Source of the DNA: an uncultured Actinomycetospora sp.
GTDB lineage: Bacteria; Actinomycetota; Actinomycetes; Mycobacteriales; Pseudonocardiaceae
DNA: 12,991 nucleotides
Assembly (NCBI GenBank): GCA_902805495.1
Contig: CADCTH010000502.1
Location: forward strand, 1-12,991
Direction of reading: 5' to 3'
Shown here: positions 1 to 7,673 of the stretch, piece after piece
Numbering within the stretch: position 1 is the first letter of the stretch
Layout of the letters: each line of letters opens with the position of its first letter
Notes under the pieces: generated by a model
Seen by the model: only the letters and a program-made list of their open reading frames with translations
What the model was told of the DNA's origin: nothing
Database searches by the model: none
Translations under genes and position numbers: made by a program

Positions 1-85
1 GCTCGGCGGCCTCGACCCCGTGGCCGTCCTGCACCCGCACACCGACGTCGTCAACTCGGTGGTGCTCGCCCGCGTCCCGGGCTGA
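1..85 (+). CDS. C-terminal end of an unidentified protein (5' part outside window)
   Basis: An open frame enters from the left edge, with the first full codon at base 2, and ends at TGA 83-85. It gives 27 residues, beginning LGGLDPVAVL and ending VVLARVPG. Third codon positions are almost all G or C, which fits real coding sequence here. I do not recognise the family from so short a tail. It lies 11 bases before the intradiol-like gene on the same strand, so it is probably the upstream member of the same transcript. A redox protein would suit the heme-type membrane protein two genes on, but that is a guess from context. Confidence 0.55.
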   Translation, partial: LGGLDPVAVLHPHTDVVNSVVLARVPG

Positions 86-96
86 CGGGGCACGCT

Positions 97-657
97 GTGC
101 CGGTGCCCGCCCCGCGCACCCGACCGCACCCCGTCGCCGTGACCGCCGTGCTGCTGCTCGTCGCGATCATCGCCGCGGCCCTGTGGCGCTCGGAGGAGTC
201 CGGGACGGGGGCGCGCGACGTCGGCGGCGAGGCGGTCCCGGTCACGGCGGCCGCCCCCGTGCCCGTGACCGGCGCGACGTGCGCCCCGACGATCACCAAC
301 CCGGGCGGGCGCAACAACTACCGGGCGAACGCCCCCCTCGACGTGCCGCTGGGCCGCGGCCTGGTGATCACCGGCGTCGTCCGCGACACCGCGTGCCGGC
401 CGCTGCCGGGCGTCGCGGTGCAGGTGTGGCTGCAGACCGCGCTCGGCAGCGAGCGCGAGAACCGCACCACGGTGCTCACCGGTCCCGACGGGCGCTACCG
501 CGTGTCGAGCGACCCCGCGGTCGCCCAGTTCGGCGAGCCCAACGTGCACGTCGCCCACGACGTGGACGACGGGTGGCGCGCGGTGTTCCTGCGCAACGTC
601 GTCGACTCGGAGGACACCCTCGCGACCGTCGACCTCACCCTGGTGCCGTCCTCGTGA
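97..657 (+). CDS. Membrane-anchored protein with intradiol-dioxygenase-like beta domain
   Basis: The gene encodes 186 residues from GTG 97. A basic N-terminus is followed by a hydrophobic segment at about residues 13-30 with no clear cleavage or lipobox motif, so it is probably a signal anchor with the domain outside the cell. After a low-complexity A/P/V linker (about 40-58), residues 85-183 resemble the intradiol ring-cleavage dioxygenase / carboxypeptidase-regulatory beta-sandwich. The matching pieces are ITGVVRDTACRPLPGVAVQVW, a turn TGPDGRYR at 128-135, and PNVHVAHD at 148-155. Intradiol enzymes bind iron with two Tyr and two His. Here the usual H-x-H becomes N149-V-H151, and the tyrosine ligands are not evident, so catalysis is doubtful. 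Cys62 and Cys100 could form a disulfide. The stop overlaps the next start by 4 bases. The fold is moderately supported; the function is unknown. Confidence 0.72.
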   Translation: MPVPAPRTRPHPVAVTAVLLLVAIIAAALWRSEESGTGARDVGGEAVPVTAAAPVPVTGATCAPTITNPGGRNNYRANAPLDVPLGRGLVITGVVRDTACRPLPGVAVQVWLQTALGSERENRTTVLTGPDGRYRVSSDPAVAQFGEPNVHVAHDVDDGWRAVFLRNVVDSEDTLATVDLTLVPSS

Positions 658-1283
658 GCGTCGTCCGGGTCGTGGGGGTGGTCGCCGTGCTCGGCGCCGC
701 GGTGCTGGTCGGTCTCGCCCTCGCGGGCCGTCACCTGGCCGGCGCCCCGGTGCTGCTCGTGGTCTCGACGGTGGCCGCGTGCCTCGCGGTGGCGGCGCTG
801 GCGGTCCAGCCGTGGCTCACGCGGCGCCGGGTCGGGGTGCACGTGCGGGTCGGCGGGATCATCACGGTGCTCGTGGTCCTGCACGTCGTCGCGCTGCTCG
901 TCGAGGACCCCGACGACGCGCTGTACTCGATGTCGCCCGACGGCCCGACGCGGGCGCGGATGGCGCTGATCGCCACGCTGCTGCTCGGCGTCGTCACGCT
1001 GCTCGGGGTGCTGCGCCGGCGGCTGCGGTGGTCGCCGGCGACGTGGCGGTTCGTGCACGGCAGTCTCGCCGCGCTCGTCGTCGTCCTCGGCGTGGGGCAC
1101 GCCCTGCTCATCCAGGGCGCCCTCGACGGGTGGGGCACGCCGGTGCTGCTCACCCTCGGCGGCCTCGGTGCCGTGGGCGCGGTCGTGCGCCTGGTCCGGG
1201 TCCTGCGCGCCCCTCCCCCGCCGGGTGACGCCACCCCGCCCGATGGTGGGCGCGTCCGATCGGGCGACGGTCTGCGCGGCTAG
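654..1283 (+). CDS. Ferric-reductase-like transmembrane protein, probable b-type heme binder
   Basis: I chose GTG 654 because it overlaps the previous TGA as GTGA, a normal sign of translational coupling; an upstream start in the same frame would lie entirely over the preceding gene. The product is 209 residues with about five to six hydrophobic segments (roughly 3-25, 31-52, 66-83, 103-120, 136-154, 162-180). Four histidines form two pairs with identical spacing, H63-x13-H77 and H135-x13-H149, on segments facing each other. Such pairs are the heme-ligand pattern of the ferric reductase / NADPH oxidase / MsrQ transmembrane superfamily. No FAD or NAD domain follows, so electrons must come from a partner, perhaps encoded upstream of the window. 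The C-terminus is a hydrophilic P/G-rich tail. The TAG stop is also the start of the next gene's -10 hexamer. Confidence 0.78.
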   Translation: MSVVRVVGVVAVLGAAVLVGLALAGRHLAGAPVLLVVSTVAACLAVAALAVQPWLTRRRVGVHVRVGGIITVLVVLHVVALLVEDPDDALYSMSPDGPTRARMALIATLLLGVVTLLGVLRRRLRWSPATWRFVHGSLAALVVVLGVGHALLIQGALDGWGTPVLLTLGGLGAVGAVVRLVRVLRAPPPPGDATPPDGGRVRSGDGLRG

Positions 1284-1286
1284 CGT
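1281..1286 (+). promoter_or_regulatory. Probable leaderless -10 hexamer (TAGCGT) for the 66-codon gene
   Basis: TAGCGT is followed by 7 bases and then GTG 1294. This is the spacing at which a sigma-A transcript of an actinobacterium begins on the start codon itself. No ribosome binding site is present. No good -35 is visible, which is common for this class. The first three bases are also the stop codon of the preceding gene. Confidence 0.5.
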
Positions 1287-1293
1287 CGCGGTG

Positions 1294-1494
1294 GTGGAGC
1301 CCACGCCGATCTTCGCCGCGCTGGTCGCGCCCGGGCCGCCCGGCGAGGCGCACGGCCAGGGTGACCAGCGGCGCACCGTCAGCGAGATCCTGCGGGCGCT
1401 GCGCACGGAGCAGGACGCGGCGCCGCCGATCGCCCGGGGTCCGGTCGGCCACGTGCCGGGCGTCCTGAGCTTCCGCCCCTCCGCGCGCGGCTGA
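1294..1494 (+). CDS. Small hypothetical protein, 66 residues
   Basis: I do not recognise this gene. It begins VEPTPIFAALVAPGPPGEAH and continues with a short amphipathic stretch RRTVSEILRALRTEQD at about residues 29-44, then a G/P-rich end. There is no signal peptide or membrane segment. Coding is supported by codon use: nearly every third position is G or C, with only two GGT exceptions. It is also supported by a -10 hexamer placed exactly for a leaderless start at GTG 1294; GTG 1291 is an alternative start one codon earlier. It lies 53 bases before the carboxylase gene, which has its own similar promoter, so the two may be read separately. Any link to the carboxylase is only by position. 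Confidence 0.6.
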   Translation: MEPTPIFAALVAPGPPGEAHGQGDQRRTVSEILRALRTEQDAAPPIARGPVGHVPGVLSFRPSARG

Positions 1495-1534
1495 CCCGTC
1501 GCCGCGGAGGATCCGCGTGACGGCCGGTCGCGGT

Positions 1535-1540
1535 TAGGGT
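1535..1540 (+). promoter_or_regulatory. Probable leaderless -10 hexamer (TAGGGT) for the carboxylase gene
   Basis: TAGGGT is followed by 7 bases (CCGGACC) and GTG 1548, the same geometry as the promoter at 1281. No Shine-Dalgarno sequence lies within 15 bases of the start. This supports both GTG 1548 as the start and a leaderless transcript. A convincing -35 was not found. Confidence 0.6.
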
Positions 1541-1547
1541 CCGGACC

Positions 1548-4500
1548 GTGAGCGCGCCGCCCCGTCCGTTCCGACGTCTCGCGATCGTCAACCGTGGCGA
1601 GCCCGCGATGCGTCTGATCAACGCCGTCCGGGAGTGGAACGCCGAGCACGAGGGCGTGCTCCCGGAGATCCGCACCATCGCGGTGCACACCGCGGTCGAC
1701 CGCCACGCGATGGCCGTGCGCGAGGCCGACGAGGCCGTGCTCATCGGGCCCGACGACCCCGACGACATGGGCCCCGTGCCCTACCTCGACCTCGCCGAGC
1801 TCGAGCGGGTGCTGGTCGCCCGCCGCGCCGACGCCGTGTGGCCGGGCTGGGGGTTCGTCTCCGAGCGCGCCGAGTTCGCCGAGCTGTGCGAGCGCCTGGG
1901 CATCACGTTCGTCGGGCCGGGCTCGGCGACCATGCGCCGGCTCGGTGACAAGATCGAGTCCAAGCGGATCGCCGAGGGCGTCGGCGTGCCGATGGCGCCG
2001 TGGAGCGGCGGGCCGGTGGCCGACGCGGAGGCCGCGCGCACGGCGGCCGAGAAGATCGGCTTCCCGCTGATGGTCAAGGCCACCGCGGGTGGGGGCGGGC
2101 GCGGCATCCGCTTCGTGGCCCGCGCCGAGGACCTCGACGACGCCTTCGCGCGCGCCTCGGCCGAGGGCGCGCGCACCGCCGGCGACGGCACGGTCTTCCT
2201 CGAGGGCGCGGTGCGCGGCGGGCGCCACGTCGAGGTGCAGGTGGTCGCCGACGCGCACGGCGGCGTGGTCACCCTGGGCGTGCGCGACTGCAGCGTGCAG
2301 CGGCGCAACCAGAAGGTCATCGAGGAGTCCGCGTCCACCGCGCTGGACGCCGAGCGCGACCGGCTGCTGCGCCGCAGCGCCGCCGACCTCGCCCGGGCCG
2401 CGGGCTACGTCAACGCCGGCACCGTCGAGTTCCTCTACGACCCGGTCCACGACGTGCTGTCGTTCATGGAGGTCAACACCCGGCTGCAGGTCGAGCACCC
2501 CGTCACCGAGGCCGTCACCGGCGTCGACGTGGTCAAGCTCCAGCTGCACGTCGCCATGGGCGGCACGCTGGGCGAGGTCCTGGGTGAGGTCGATCCGCTG
2601 ACGCCCCCGGCCTCCGGCCACGCGATCGAGGCGCGGCTGACCGCCGAGGACCCCGAGCGCGGCTTCGCCCCCGCGCCCGGCGCGATCCGCCACCTCGTGC
2701 TGCCCGCCGGCCCGGGCATCCGCGTCGACACCGGCGTGGCCGCCGGCGACGTCGTCCCGCCGCAGTACGACTCGATGGTCGCGAAGGTCATCGCGTGGGG
2801 CCGCGACCGCGACGAGGCCCGCGCGCGCCTGGGTCGCGCGATCCGGCAGACCGCGGTGGTCGTCGACGGCGGCACCACCAACAAGGCGTTCCTGCTCGAC
2901 CTGCTCTCCCGCCCCGAGGTCGCCGCGGGCACCGCGGACACCACCTGGCTCGACACGATGATGGCCGAGGGCTACACCCCGCCGCGCCGGGTCGACGTCG
3001 CTCTGCTGGCCGCCGCGATCGAGGCGCACGAGGCCCACGAGTTCCGCCAGCAGGGGCGGCTGTTCCTCTCCGCCGAGCGCGGCCGTCCCGAGGTCGGGCA
3101 CGAGGTCTGGCACCAGGTCGACGTCCGCGTGGTCGGCGAGTCCTACCGCCTGCGCGTCGCCCGGACCCAGCCGTCGCGCTACCGCGTCGTGCTGGACGGG
3201 GACTCCGGGAGACGAAGCGGAGCGGAGCTCGACCAACGCAGTTCGGGCGTGGACGTCGTGGTGGAGCGCTCCGGGCGCTTCGAGCGCCGCCTCACCGTCG
3301 GCGGGCACACCTTCGGCGTGCTCTCGGTGACCCAGGGCTCGGACTACCTCGTCGAGGTCGACGGAGCCGTGCACCGGATCGCCGGCGGCGAGGCCGGGCT
3401 CGTCCGCGCGCCCGCCCCGGCCATGGTCGTGGCCGTGCCGGTGTCCGCCGGGGACACCGTGAGCGAGGGCGACACCGTCGCCGTCGTCGAGAGCATGAAG
3501 CTCGAGACCGCCCTGCGCGCCCCGGTGTCCGGGCGGGTCGCCGAGGTCCTGGTGGACGCGAACACCCAGGTCGAGGGCGGCACCCGGCTGGTGCGCCTCG
3601 AGCCCGACGTCGACGACCCGGGCGCGGGCGGCGGCGACCGCGTGAGCCTGGCGCCGCTGGTGGCCGGGCCCGCGGCCGAGGACCGGGACGCCCGCACACG
3701 GGCACGCGAGGCGCTGGCGGGGCTGCGCGCGCTGGTGCTGGGCTACGACGTCGACGAGCGCGAGACGCGCCCGCTGCTCGAGGCCCTCGACCGCACCCGC
3801 GAGGAGCTGCCGCCCGACGACCCGGACATCCTCGACGACGAGATCGGCATCCTGAGCATCGTCGCCGACCTCGCCGCGCTCTCGCGCAACCGGCGCCTCG
3901 AGGGCGGCCTCCAGGGTGGAGGGGAGGTCGACGACACCGCCGTCGACGAGGAGGCGGTGCGCAACCCGCAGGAGTACCTGCACGCCTACCTGCGCTCGCG
4001 GGACCCCGACGCCGAGGTGCTGCCCGAGTCGTTCCTGCTCAAGCTGCGCCGGGCGCTGGCGCACTACGGGGTCACCGACCTCACGGGCAGCCCCGAGGTG
4101 CTCGGCCCGGCGCTCTACCGGATGTTCCTGGCGCACCGGCGCTCCGGCGCGCACCAGCCCGTCGTCGCGGCCCTGCTGCGCGCCCGGCTGCACCACACCG
4201 GCCTGCCCGACCGCGCGGGCGCGCCCTTCCGTGCCGTGCTCGACCACCTCGTCGCCGCCACCCAGGTGCGCCAGCCGCAGATCGGCGACCTCGCCCGGCA
4301 GGTGCGCTTCCGCTGCTTCGACGCGCCGCTGATCGAGTCCGAGCGCGCCCGGGTGCAGGACCGGGTGCGCGCCGAGCTCGACGCCCTGTCCGACGACCCC
4401 GCCACCCGCGCCGGGCAGATCGACGAGGTCGTCGCGTCGGGCGAGCCGATCCTCGGGGTGTTCGCCGAGCGCCACCACGCGGTGATGCTCGAGGTGATGA

Positions 4501-7259
4501 CCCGGCGGTACTACGGGCTCATCCGCGACCTCGGCGACGTGCGGGTCGACGAGCACGACGGGCGTCCCCTGCTCACCGGCCGCTACCGCCACGACGGGCA
4601 CTCCTACGTCGTCGTGGCCACGGTGGCCACGGTCGACGAGCCCGAGGGCGCCACCACCGCCCCGGACACGGTGTCGACCGACCTGCACCGGCTCGTCGAG
4701 TCGCTGCCCGCGGGCGACACGGTGCTCATCGACCTCTACGTCACGTCCCCGCGGGGCTCCGAGGCGCCCGACGGGCCCGACGACCGCGCGGTGCGGATCC
4801 GCGAGGCGATCGGCGCGGTGCCGGCCGCGGTCGGCCGCGTGACCGTCGGCGTCCGCGGCACCATCGACGAGGGCAGCGGGACCACCAGCTGGTTCACCTT
4901 CCGCCGCGCCGACGACGGCTCCGCGCGCGAGGACCGCACCCTGCGCGGCCTGCACCCCATGGTCGCCGAGCGCCTCGGCCTCTGGCGCCTGCGCGACTTC
5001 GAGCTCACCCGCCTGCCCTCGGCCACCGACGTCCACCTGTTCGACGCGCGCGGGCGCAACGTCCCCGAGGACCGCCGGCTCATCGTCACCGGCGACGTCC
5101 GCGACCTGACCGTCCTGCGCGACGACGCCGGGCGCATCCGGGCCCTGCCGCAGGTGGAGGCCGTGCTCGACGCCGCGCTGGACGGCCTGCGCGCCGCCCG
5201 CGCGGCCGACGCCGACCTCGGCCGGCTGGCGTGGAACCGCGTGCTGCTCTACGTCTGGCCCGTCGTCGAGGTGCCGCTGACCGAGCTCGACGGCATCGTG
5301 CGCACGCTCGCCCCCCGCACCGAGAGCCTGGGGATTGAGCAGGTGATGGTGCGGTTCCGGACGCCGGACGGCACCGGTCCGGGCACCCGGGAGTGGGTGC
5401 TGCGGATGAGCCGCCCGCCCGGTGCCGGGCTGACGCTGCGGGTCACCGAGTGGCCGAGCCACCCCATGGGCGAGCTCGACGCCTACACCCAGAAGGTGAT
5501 CAAGGCGGCCCGGCGCGGCGCGCTGTACCCCTACGAGCTGGTCTCGCTGATCACCCGCAACCCCGATCCGGACGGGGACGCCGGCACGTTCACCGAGTAC
5601 GACCTCGACCCGGACGACCTGCGCCCGGTGCCGGTCGACCGCGCGCCCGGGTCGAACACCGCGAACATCGTGCTCGGCATGGTCACCACCCCCACCCGCC
5701 GCCAGCCCGAGGGCCTCACCCGCGTCGTGCTGCTGGGCGACCCGACACGCGCGCTCGGGGCCATCGCGGAGCCCGAGTGCCGCCGGGTGCTCGCCGCGAT
5801 CGACCTCGCCCGCGAGCACCGCGTGCCGATCGAGTGGTACGCGGTGTCGGCCGGCGCCAAGATCGCCATGGACTCGGGCACCGAGAACATGGACTGGATC
5901 TCCCGTGTCCTGCGGGCGATCATCCTGTTCACCCAGGGCGGCGGGGAGATCAACGTCGTCGTCACCGGCATCAACGTCGGCGCCCAGCCCTACTGGAACG
6001 CCGAGGCCACGATGCTGATGCACACCCGCGGCATCCTCGTGATGACCCCGGACTCGGCGATGGTGCTGACCGGCAAGCAGTCGCTCGACTACTCCGGCGG
6101 CGTGTCCGCCGAGGACAACTTCGGCATCGGCGGCTACGACCGGATCATGGGCCCGAACGGCGAGGCCCAGTACTGGGCGCCGGACCTCTCGGGCGCCGTC
6201 GACCTGCTGCTCGAGCACTACGCGCACACCTACGTCGTGCCCGGCGAGCGCTTCCCCCGGCCGGCGCCGACCACCGACCCGGTCGACCGCGACGTGCGCG
6301 ACGCCCCGCACCACGGCGACGGGTTCACCCGCCTCGGCGAGATCTTCGACCCGGCCGTCAACGCCGAGCGCAAGAAGCCCTTCGACATCCGCTCGCTCAT
6401 GCGCGGCGTCGCCGACACCGACCACCCGACGCTGGAGCGGTGGGCCGACATGCAGGCCGCCGAGTCGGTGGTCGTGCTCGACGCCCACCTCGGCGGGCGC
6501 CCCGTCGAGCTCATCGGCGTCGAGTCGAAGCCCCTTCCCCGCCACGGCCCGCCCCCGGTCGACGGCCCGTCGCAGTGGACGGCGGGCACGCTGTTCCCCC
6601 GCTCGTCGAAGAAGACCGCCCGGGCGATCAACGCCGCGAGCGGCAACCGGCCCGTCGTGGTGCTCGCGAACCTCTCGGGCTTCGACGGCTCGCCGGAGTC
6701 GCTGCGCGGCATCCAGCTGGAGTACGGCGCGGAGATCGGCCGGGCGGTGGTGAACTTCGACGGCCCGATCGTGTTCTGCGTCGTCTCGCGCTACCACGGC
6801 GGCGCCTTCGTGGTGTTCTCCGGGACGCTCAACGACGGCATGGAGGTCGCCGCGGTCGAGGGCTCCTACGCCTCGGTGATCGGCGGGGCACCGGCGGCCG
6901 CGGTGGTGTTCGCCGGCGAGGTCGCCAAGCGCACGGCCGCCGACCCGCGCGTCGCCGACCTCGAGAGCCGCATCAGCGAGGGCCTCGAGCGCGGCGAGGA
7001 CGTCGCCGAGCTGCGCGACCGGCTCGCCGTGGTCCGCCCCGGCGTGCGCTCGGAGAAGCTCGGCGAGATCGCCGACGAGTTCGACACCCACCACTCGGTG
7101 CAGCGCGCCCAGGAGATGGGCTCGGTGCACGCGGTGGTGGCACCCGGCCGGCTGCGGCCCTACCTCGTCTACGCGGTGCGGCGCGGGATGGAGCGCACGC
7201 TGTCGGGGTCGTCGCCGGGCAGCTCGTCGGCGTCCGAGTCCCCCGAGTCGCCCGGCTGA
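1548..7259 (+). CDS. Single-chain multidomain acetyl/acyl-CoA carboxylase (BC-BCCP-central-CT)
   Basis: This 1903-residue cytosolic enzyme would carboxylate biotin with ATP and bicarbonate, then transfer CO2 to acetyl-CoA or another acyl-CoA. Biotin carboxylase covers about residues 1-460: NRGEPAMR near 13-20, K177, the ATP-grasp loop GGGGRG 181-186, and the active-site stretch E308-V-N310-T-R312-x3-E316. The carrier domain follows (about 620-690) with biotin lysine K651 in ESMKLE. A central region of about 680 residues follows; its helical part (for example EYLHAYLRSRDPDAEVLPESF) recalls the eukaryotic ACC central domain. Beta-CT begins near 1370, with SAGAKI 1434-1439 and LTGKQSLDYSGG from 1507. 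Alpha-CT begins near 1700, with NLSGFDGSPESL and SGTLND near 1758. Domain order matches eukaryotic ACC (about 2200 residues). Actinobacterial acyl-CoA carboxylases are normally separate subunits. The true acyl substrate is not visible from sequence. Codons 555-565 are atypical. Confidence 0.93.
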   Translation: MSAPPRPFRRLAIVNRGEPAMRLINAVREWNAEHEGVLPEIRTIAVHTAVDRHAMAVREADEAVLIGPDDPDDMGPVPYLDLAELERVLVARRADAVWPGWGFVSERAEFAELCERLGITFVGPGSATMRRLGDKIESKRIAEGVGVPMAPWSGGPVADAEAARTAAEKIGFPLMVKATAGGGGRGIRFVARAEDLDDAFARASAEGARTAGDGTVFLEGAVRGGRHVEVQVVADAHGGVVTLGVRDCSVQRRNQKVIEESASTALDAERDRLLRRSAADLARAAGYVNAGTVEFLYDPVHDVLSFMEVNTRLQVEHPVTEAVTGVDVVKLQLHVAMGGTLGEVLGEVDPLTPPASGHAIEARLTAEDPERGFAPAPGAIRHLVLPAGPGIRVDTGVAAGDVVPPQYDSMVAKVIAWGRDRDEARARLGRAIRQTAVVVDGGTTNKAFLLDLLSRPEVAAGTADTTWLDTMMAEGYTPPRRVDVALLAAAIEAHEAHEFRQQGRLFLSAERGRPEVGHEVWHQVDVRVVGESYRLRVARTQPSRYRVVLDGDSGRRSGAELDQRSSGVDVVVERSGRFERRLTVGGHTFGVLSVTQGSDYLVEVDGAVHRIAGGEAGLVRAPAPAMVVAVPVSAGDTVSEGDTVAVVESMKLETALRAPVSGRVAEVLVDANTQVEGGTRLVRLEPDVDDPGAGGGDRVSLAPLVAGPAAEDRDARTRAREALAGLRALVLGYDVDERETRPLLEALDRTREELPPDDPDILDDEIGILSIVADLAALSRNRRLEGGLQGGGEVDDTAVDEEAVRNPQEYLHAYLRSRDPDAEVLPESFLLKLRRALAHYGVTDLTGSPEVLGPALYRMFLAHRRSGAHQPVVAALLRARLHHTGLPDRAGAPFRAVLDHLVAATQVRQPQIGDLARQVRFRCFDAPLIESERARVQDRVRAELDALSDDPATRAGQIDEVVASGEPILGVFAERHHAVMLEVMTRRYYGLIRDLGDVRVDEHDGRPLLTGRYRHDGHSYVVVATVATVDEPEGATTAPDTVSTDLHRLVESLPAGDTVLIDLYVTSPRGSEAPDGPDDRAVRIREAIGAVPAAVGRVTVGVRGTIDEGSGTTSWFTFRRADDGSAREDRTLRGLHPMVAERLGLWRLRDFELTRLPSATDVHLFDARGRNVPEDRRLIVTGDVRDLTVLRDDAGRIRALPQVEAVLDAALDGLRAARAADADLGRLAWNRVLLYVWPVVEVPLTELDGIVRTLAPRTESLGIEQVMVRFRTPDGTGPGTREWVLRMSRPPGAGLTLRVTEWPSHPMGELDAYTQKVIKAARRGALYPYELVSLITRNPDPDGDAGTFTEYDLDPDDLRPVPVDRAPGSNTANIVLGMVTTPTRRQPEGLTRVVLLGDPTRALGAIAEPECRRVLAAIDLAREHRVPIEWYAVSAGAKIAMDSGTENMDWISRVLRAIILFTQGGGEINVVVTGINVGAQPYWNAEATMLMHTRGILVMTPDSAMVLTGKQSLDYSGGVSAEDNFGIGGYDRIMGPNGEAQYWAPDLSGAVDLLLEHYAHTYVVPGERFPRPAPTTDPVDRDVRDAPHHGDGFTRLGEIFDPAVNAERKKPFDIRSLMRGVADTDHPTLERWADMQAAESVVVLDAHLGGRPVELIGVESKPLPRHGPPPVDGPSQWTAGTLFPRSSKKTARAINAASGNRPVVVLANLSGFDGSPESLRGIQLEYGAEIGRAVVNFDGPIVFCVVSRYHGGAFVVFSGTLNDGMEVAAVEGSYASVIGGAPAAAVVFAGEVAKRTAADPRVADLESRISEGLERGEDVAELRDRLAVVRPGVRSEKLGEIADEFDTHHSVQRAQEMGSVHAVVAPGRLRPYLVYAVRRGMERTLSGSSPGSSSASESPESPG
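3207..3245 (+). other. In-frame block of rare codons inside the carboxylase gene
   Basis: Codons 554-566 read GGG AGA CGA AGC GGA GCG GAG CTC GAC CAA CGC AGT TCG. Rare A- or T-ending codons (AGA, CGA, GGA, CAA, AGT) are packed together in a gene that otherwise almost never uses them. The block encodes GRRSGAELDQRSS between two beta-strand-like stretches (YRVVLDGD and VDVVVERSG), where a simple turn would be enough. It looks like a short sequence inserted in frame into a surface loop between the biotin carboxylase and carrier domains. The exact borders cannot be fixed without homologues. Confidence 0.55.
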
Positions 7260-7384
7260 TCGTCGTCCTCGCGCCGGGGCGCGGGCAGCTCGAGGTCGAG
7301 CTGGTCGTCCCCGGCGCGCTGGGGACGGCGGTAGTGGCTGACCACCCAGCCCGTCTCGCGCGCGTGGCCGTGGACGAACGCCAT
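7169..7384 (-). CDS. Small hypothetical protein with HYRR motif and acidic tail, 71 residues
   Basis: ATG 7384 starts MAFVHGHARETGWVVSHYRR, a conserved-looking basic N-terminus of a type I recall in small actinobacterial proteins that start with a glycine/histidine turn and an HYR. An Asp-rich, low-complexity segment (about residues 38-62) and a basic end follow. Codon third positions are nearly all G or C across the whole frame. It starts 6 bases after the stop of the 92-residue gene, so the two form an operon. GAGGTG, about 12 bases before the ATG, is a weak ribosome site. Its last 91 bases overlap the carboxylase 3' end on the other strand. No function is assigned. Confidence 0.62.
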   Translation of the reverse strand: MAFVHGHARETGWVVSHYRRPQRAGDDQLDLELPAPRREDDDQPGDSGDSDADELPGDDPDSVRSIPRRTA

Positions 7385-7390
7385 GGCGTG

Positions 7391-7669
7391 CTAGCGCACC
7401 TCGAAGCCCAGGCCGCGGCTGGTCGCGCTCTCGCGGGCGCAGGCGAGGACCCGCGCGAGGTCGGGGTCGCTCGCCCGCTCCCCCGCCGCGACGACGATCG
7501 TGAGCGAGGGCGCGGCGCCCGGCCCGGCGATGACCCCGTGCAGCCGGCAGCTCAGGGTGGCCGCGGCGGCGCGTCCCGGCCCGTCGGGCACCGCGACCAC
7601 GACCTCCGCCGGCTCGTCCGGCGGACCGGCCTCGGGCGTGATGGCGGGATCGGGGCTGATCACGGTCAC
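7391..7669 (-). CDS. Small hypothetical protein, faintly STAS-like, 92 residues
   Basis: The start GTG 7667-7669 is fixed by a strong GAGGAGG ribosome site 4 bases upstream. The product is soluble with no signal peptide. An acidic/proline N-terminus (1-20) leads into VVVAVPDGPGRAAAATLSCR. The end LARVLACARESATSRGLGFEVR resembles the last helix and strand of STAS (anti-sigma-factor antagonist) domains, where a run of LL.AR..A...G..LR is usual. The central Asp-Ser-Ser phosphorylation motif of true antagonists is not seen, so the match may be chance. It is first in a two-gene minus-strand operon and is divergent from the crotonase gene. I do not assign a function. Confidence 0.6.
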   Translation of the reverse strand: MTVISPDPAITPEAGPPDEPAEVVVAVPDGPGRAAAATLSCRLHGVIAGPGAAPSLTIVVAAGERASDPDLARVLACARESATSRGLGFEVR

Positions 7670-7673
7670 GGGT

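Noticed and set aside
183..653. Upstream extension of the ferric-reductase-like frame
   Set aside because: It lies fully over the intradiol-like gene and gives arginine-rich sequence; the coupled GTG 654 fits better.
2795..5338. Long plus-strand frame (847 codons) inside the carboxylase
   Set aside because: The product is almost pure R/A/G/P low complexity, and the overlapping frame has clear carboxylase motifs throughout.
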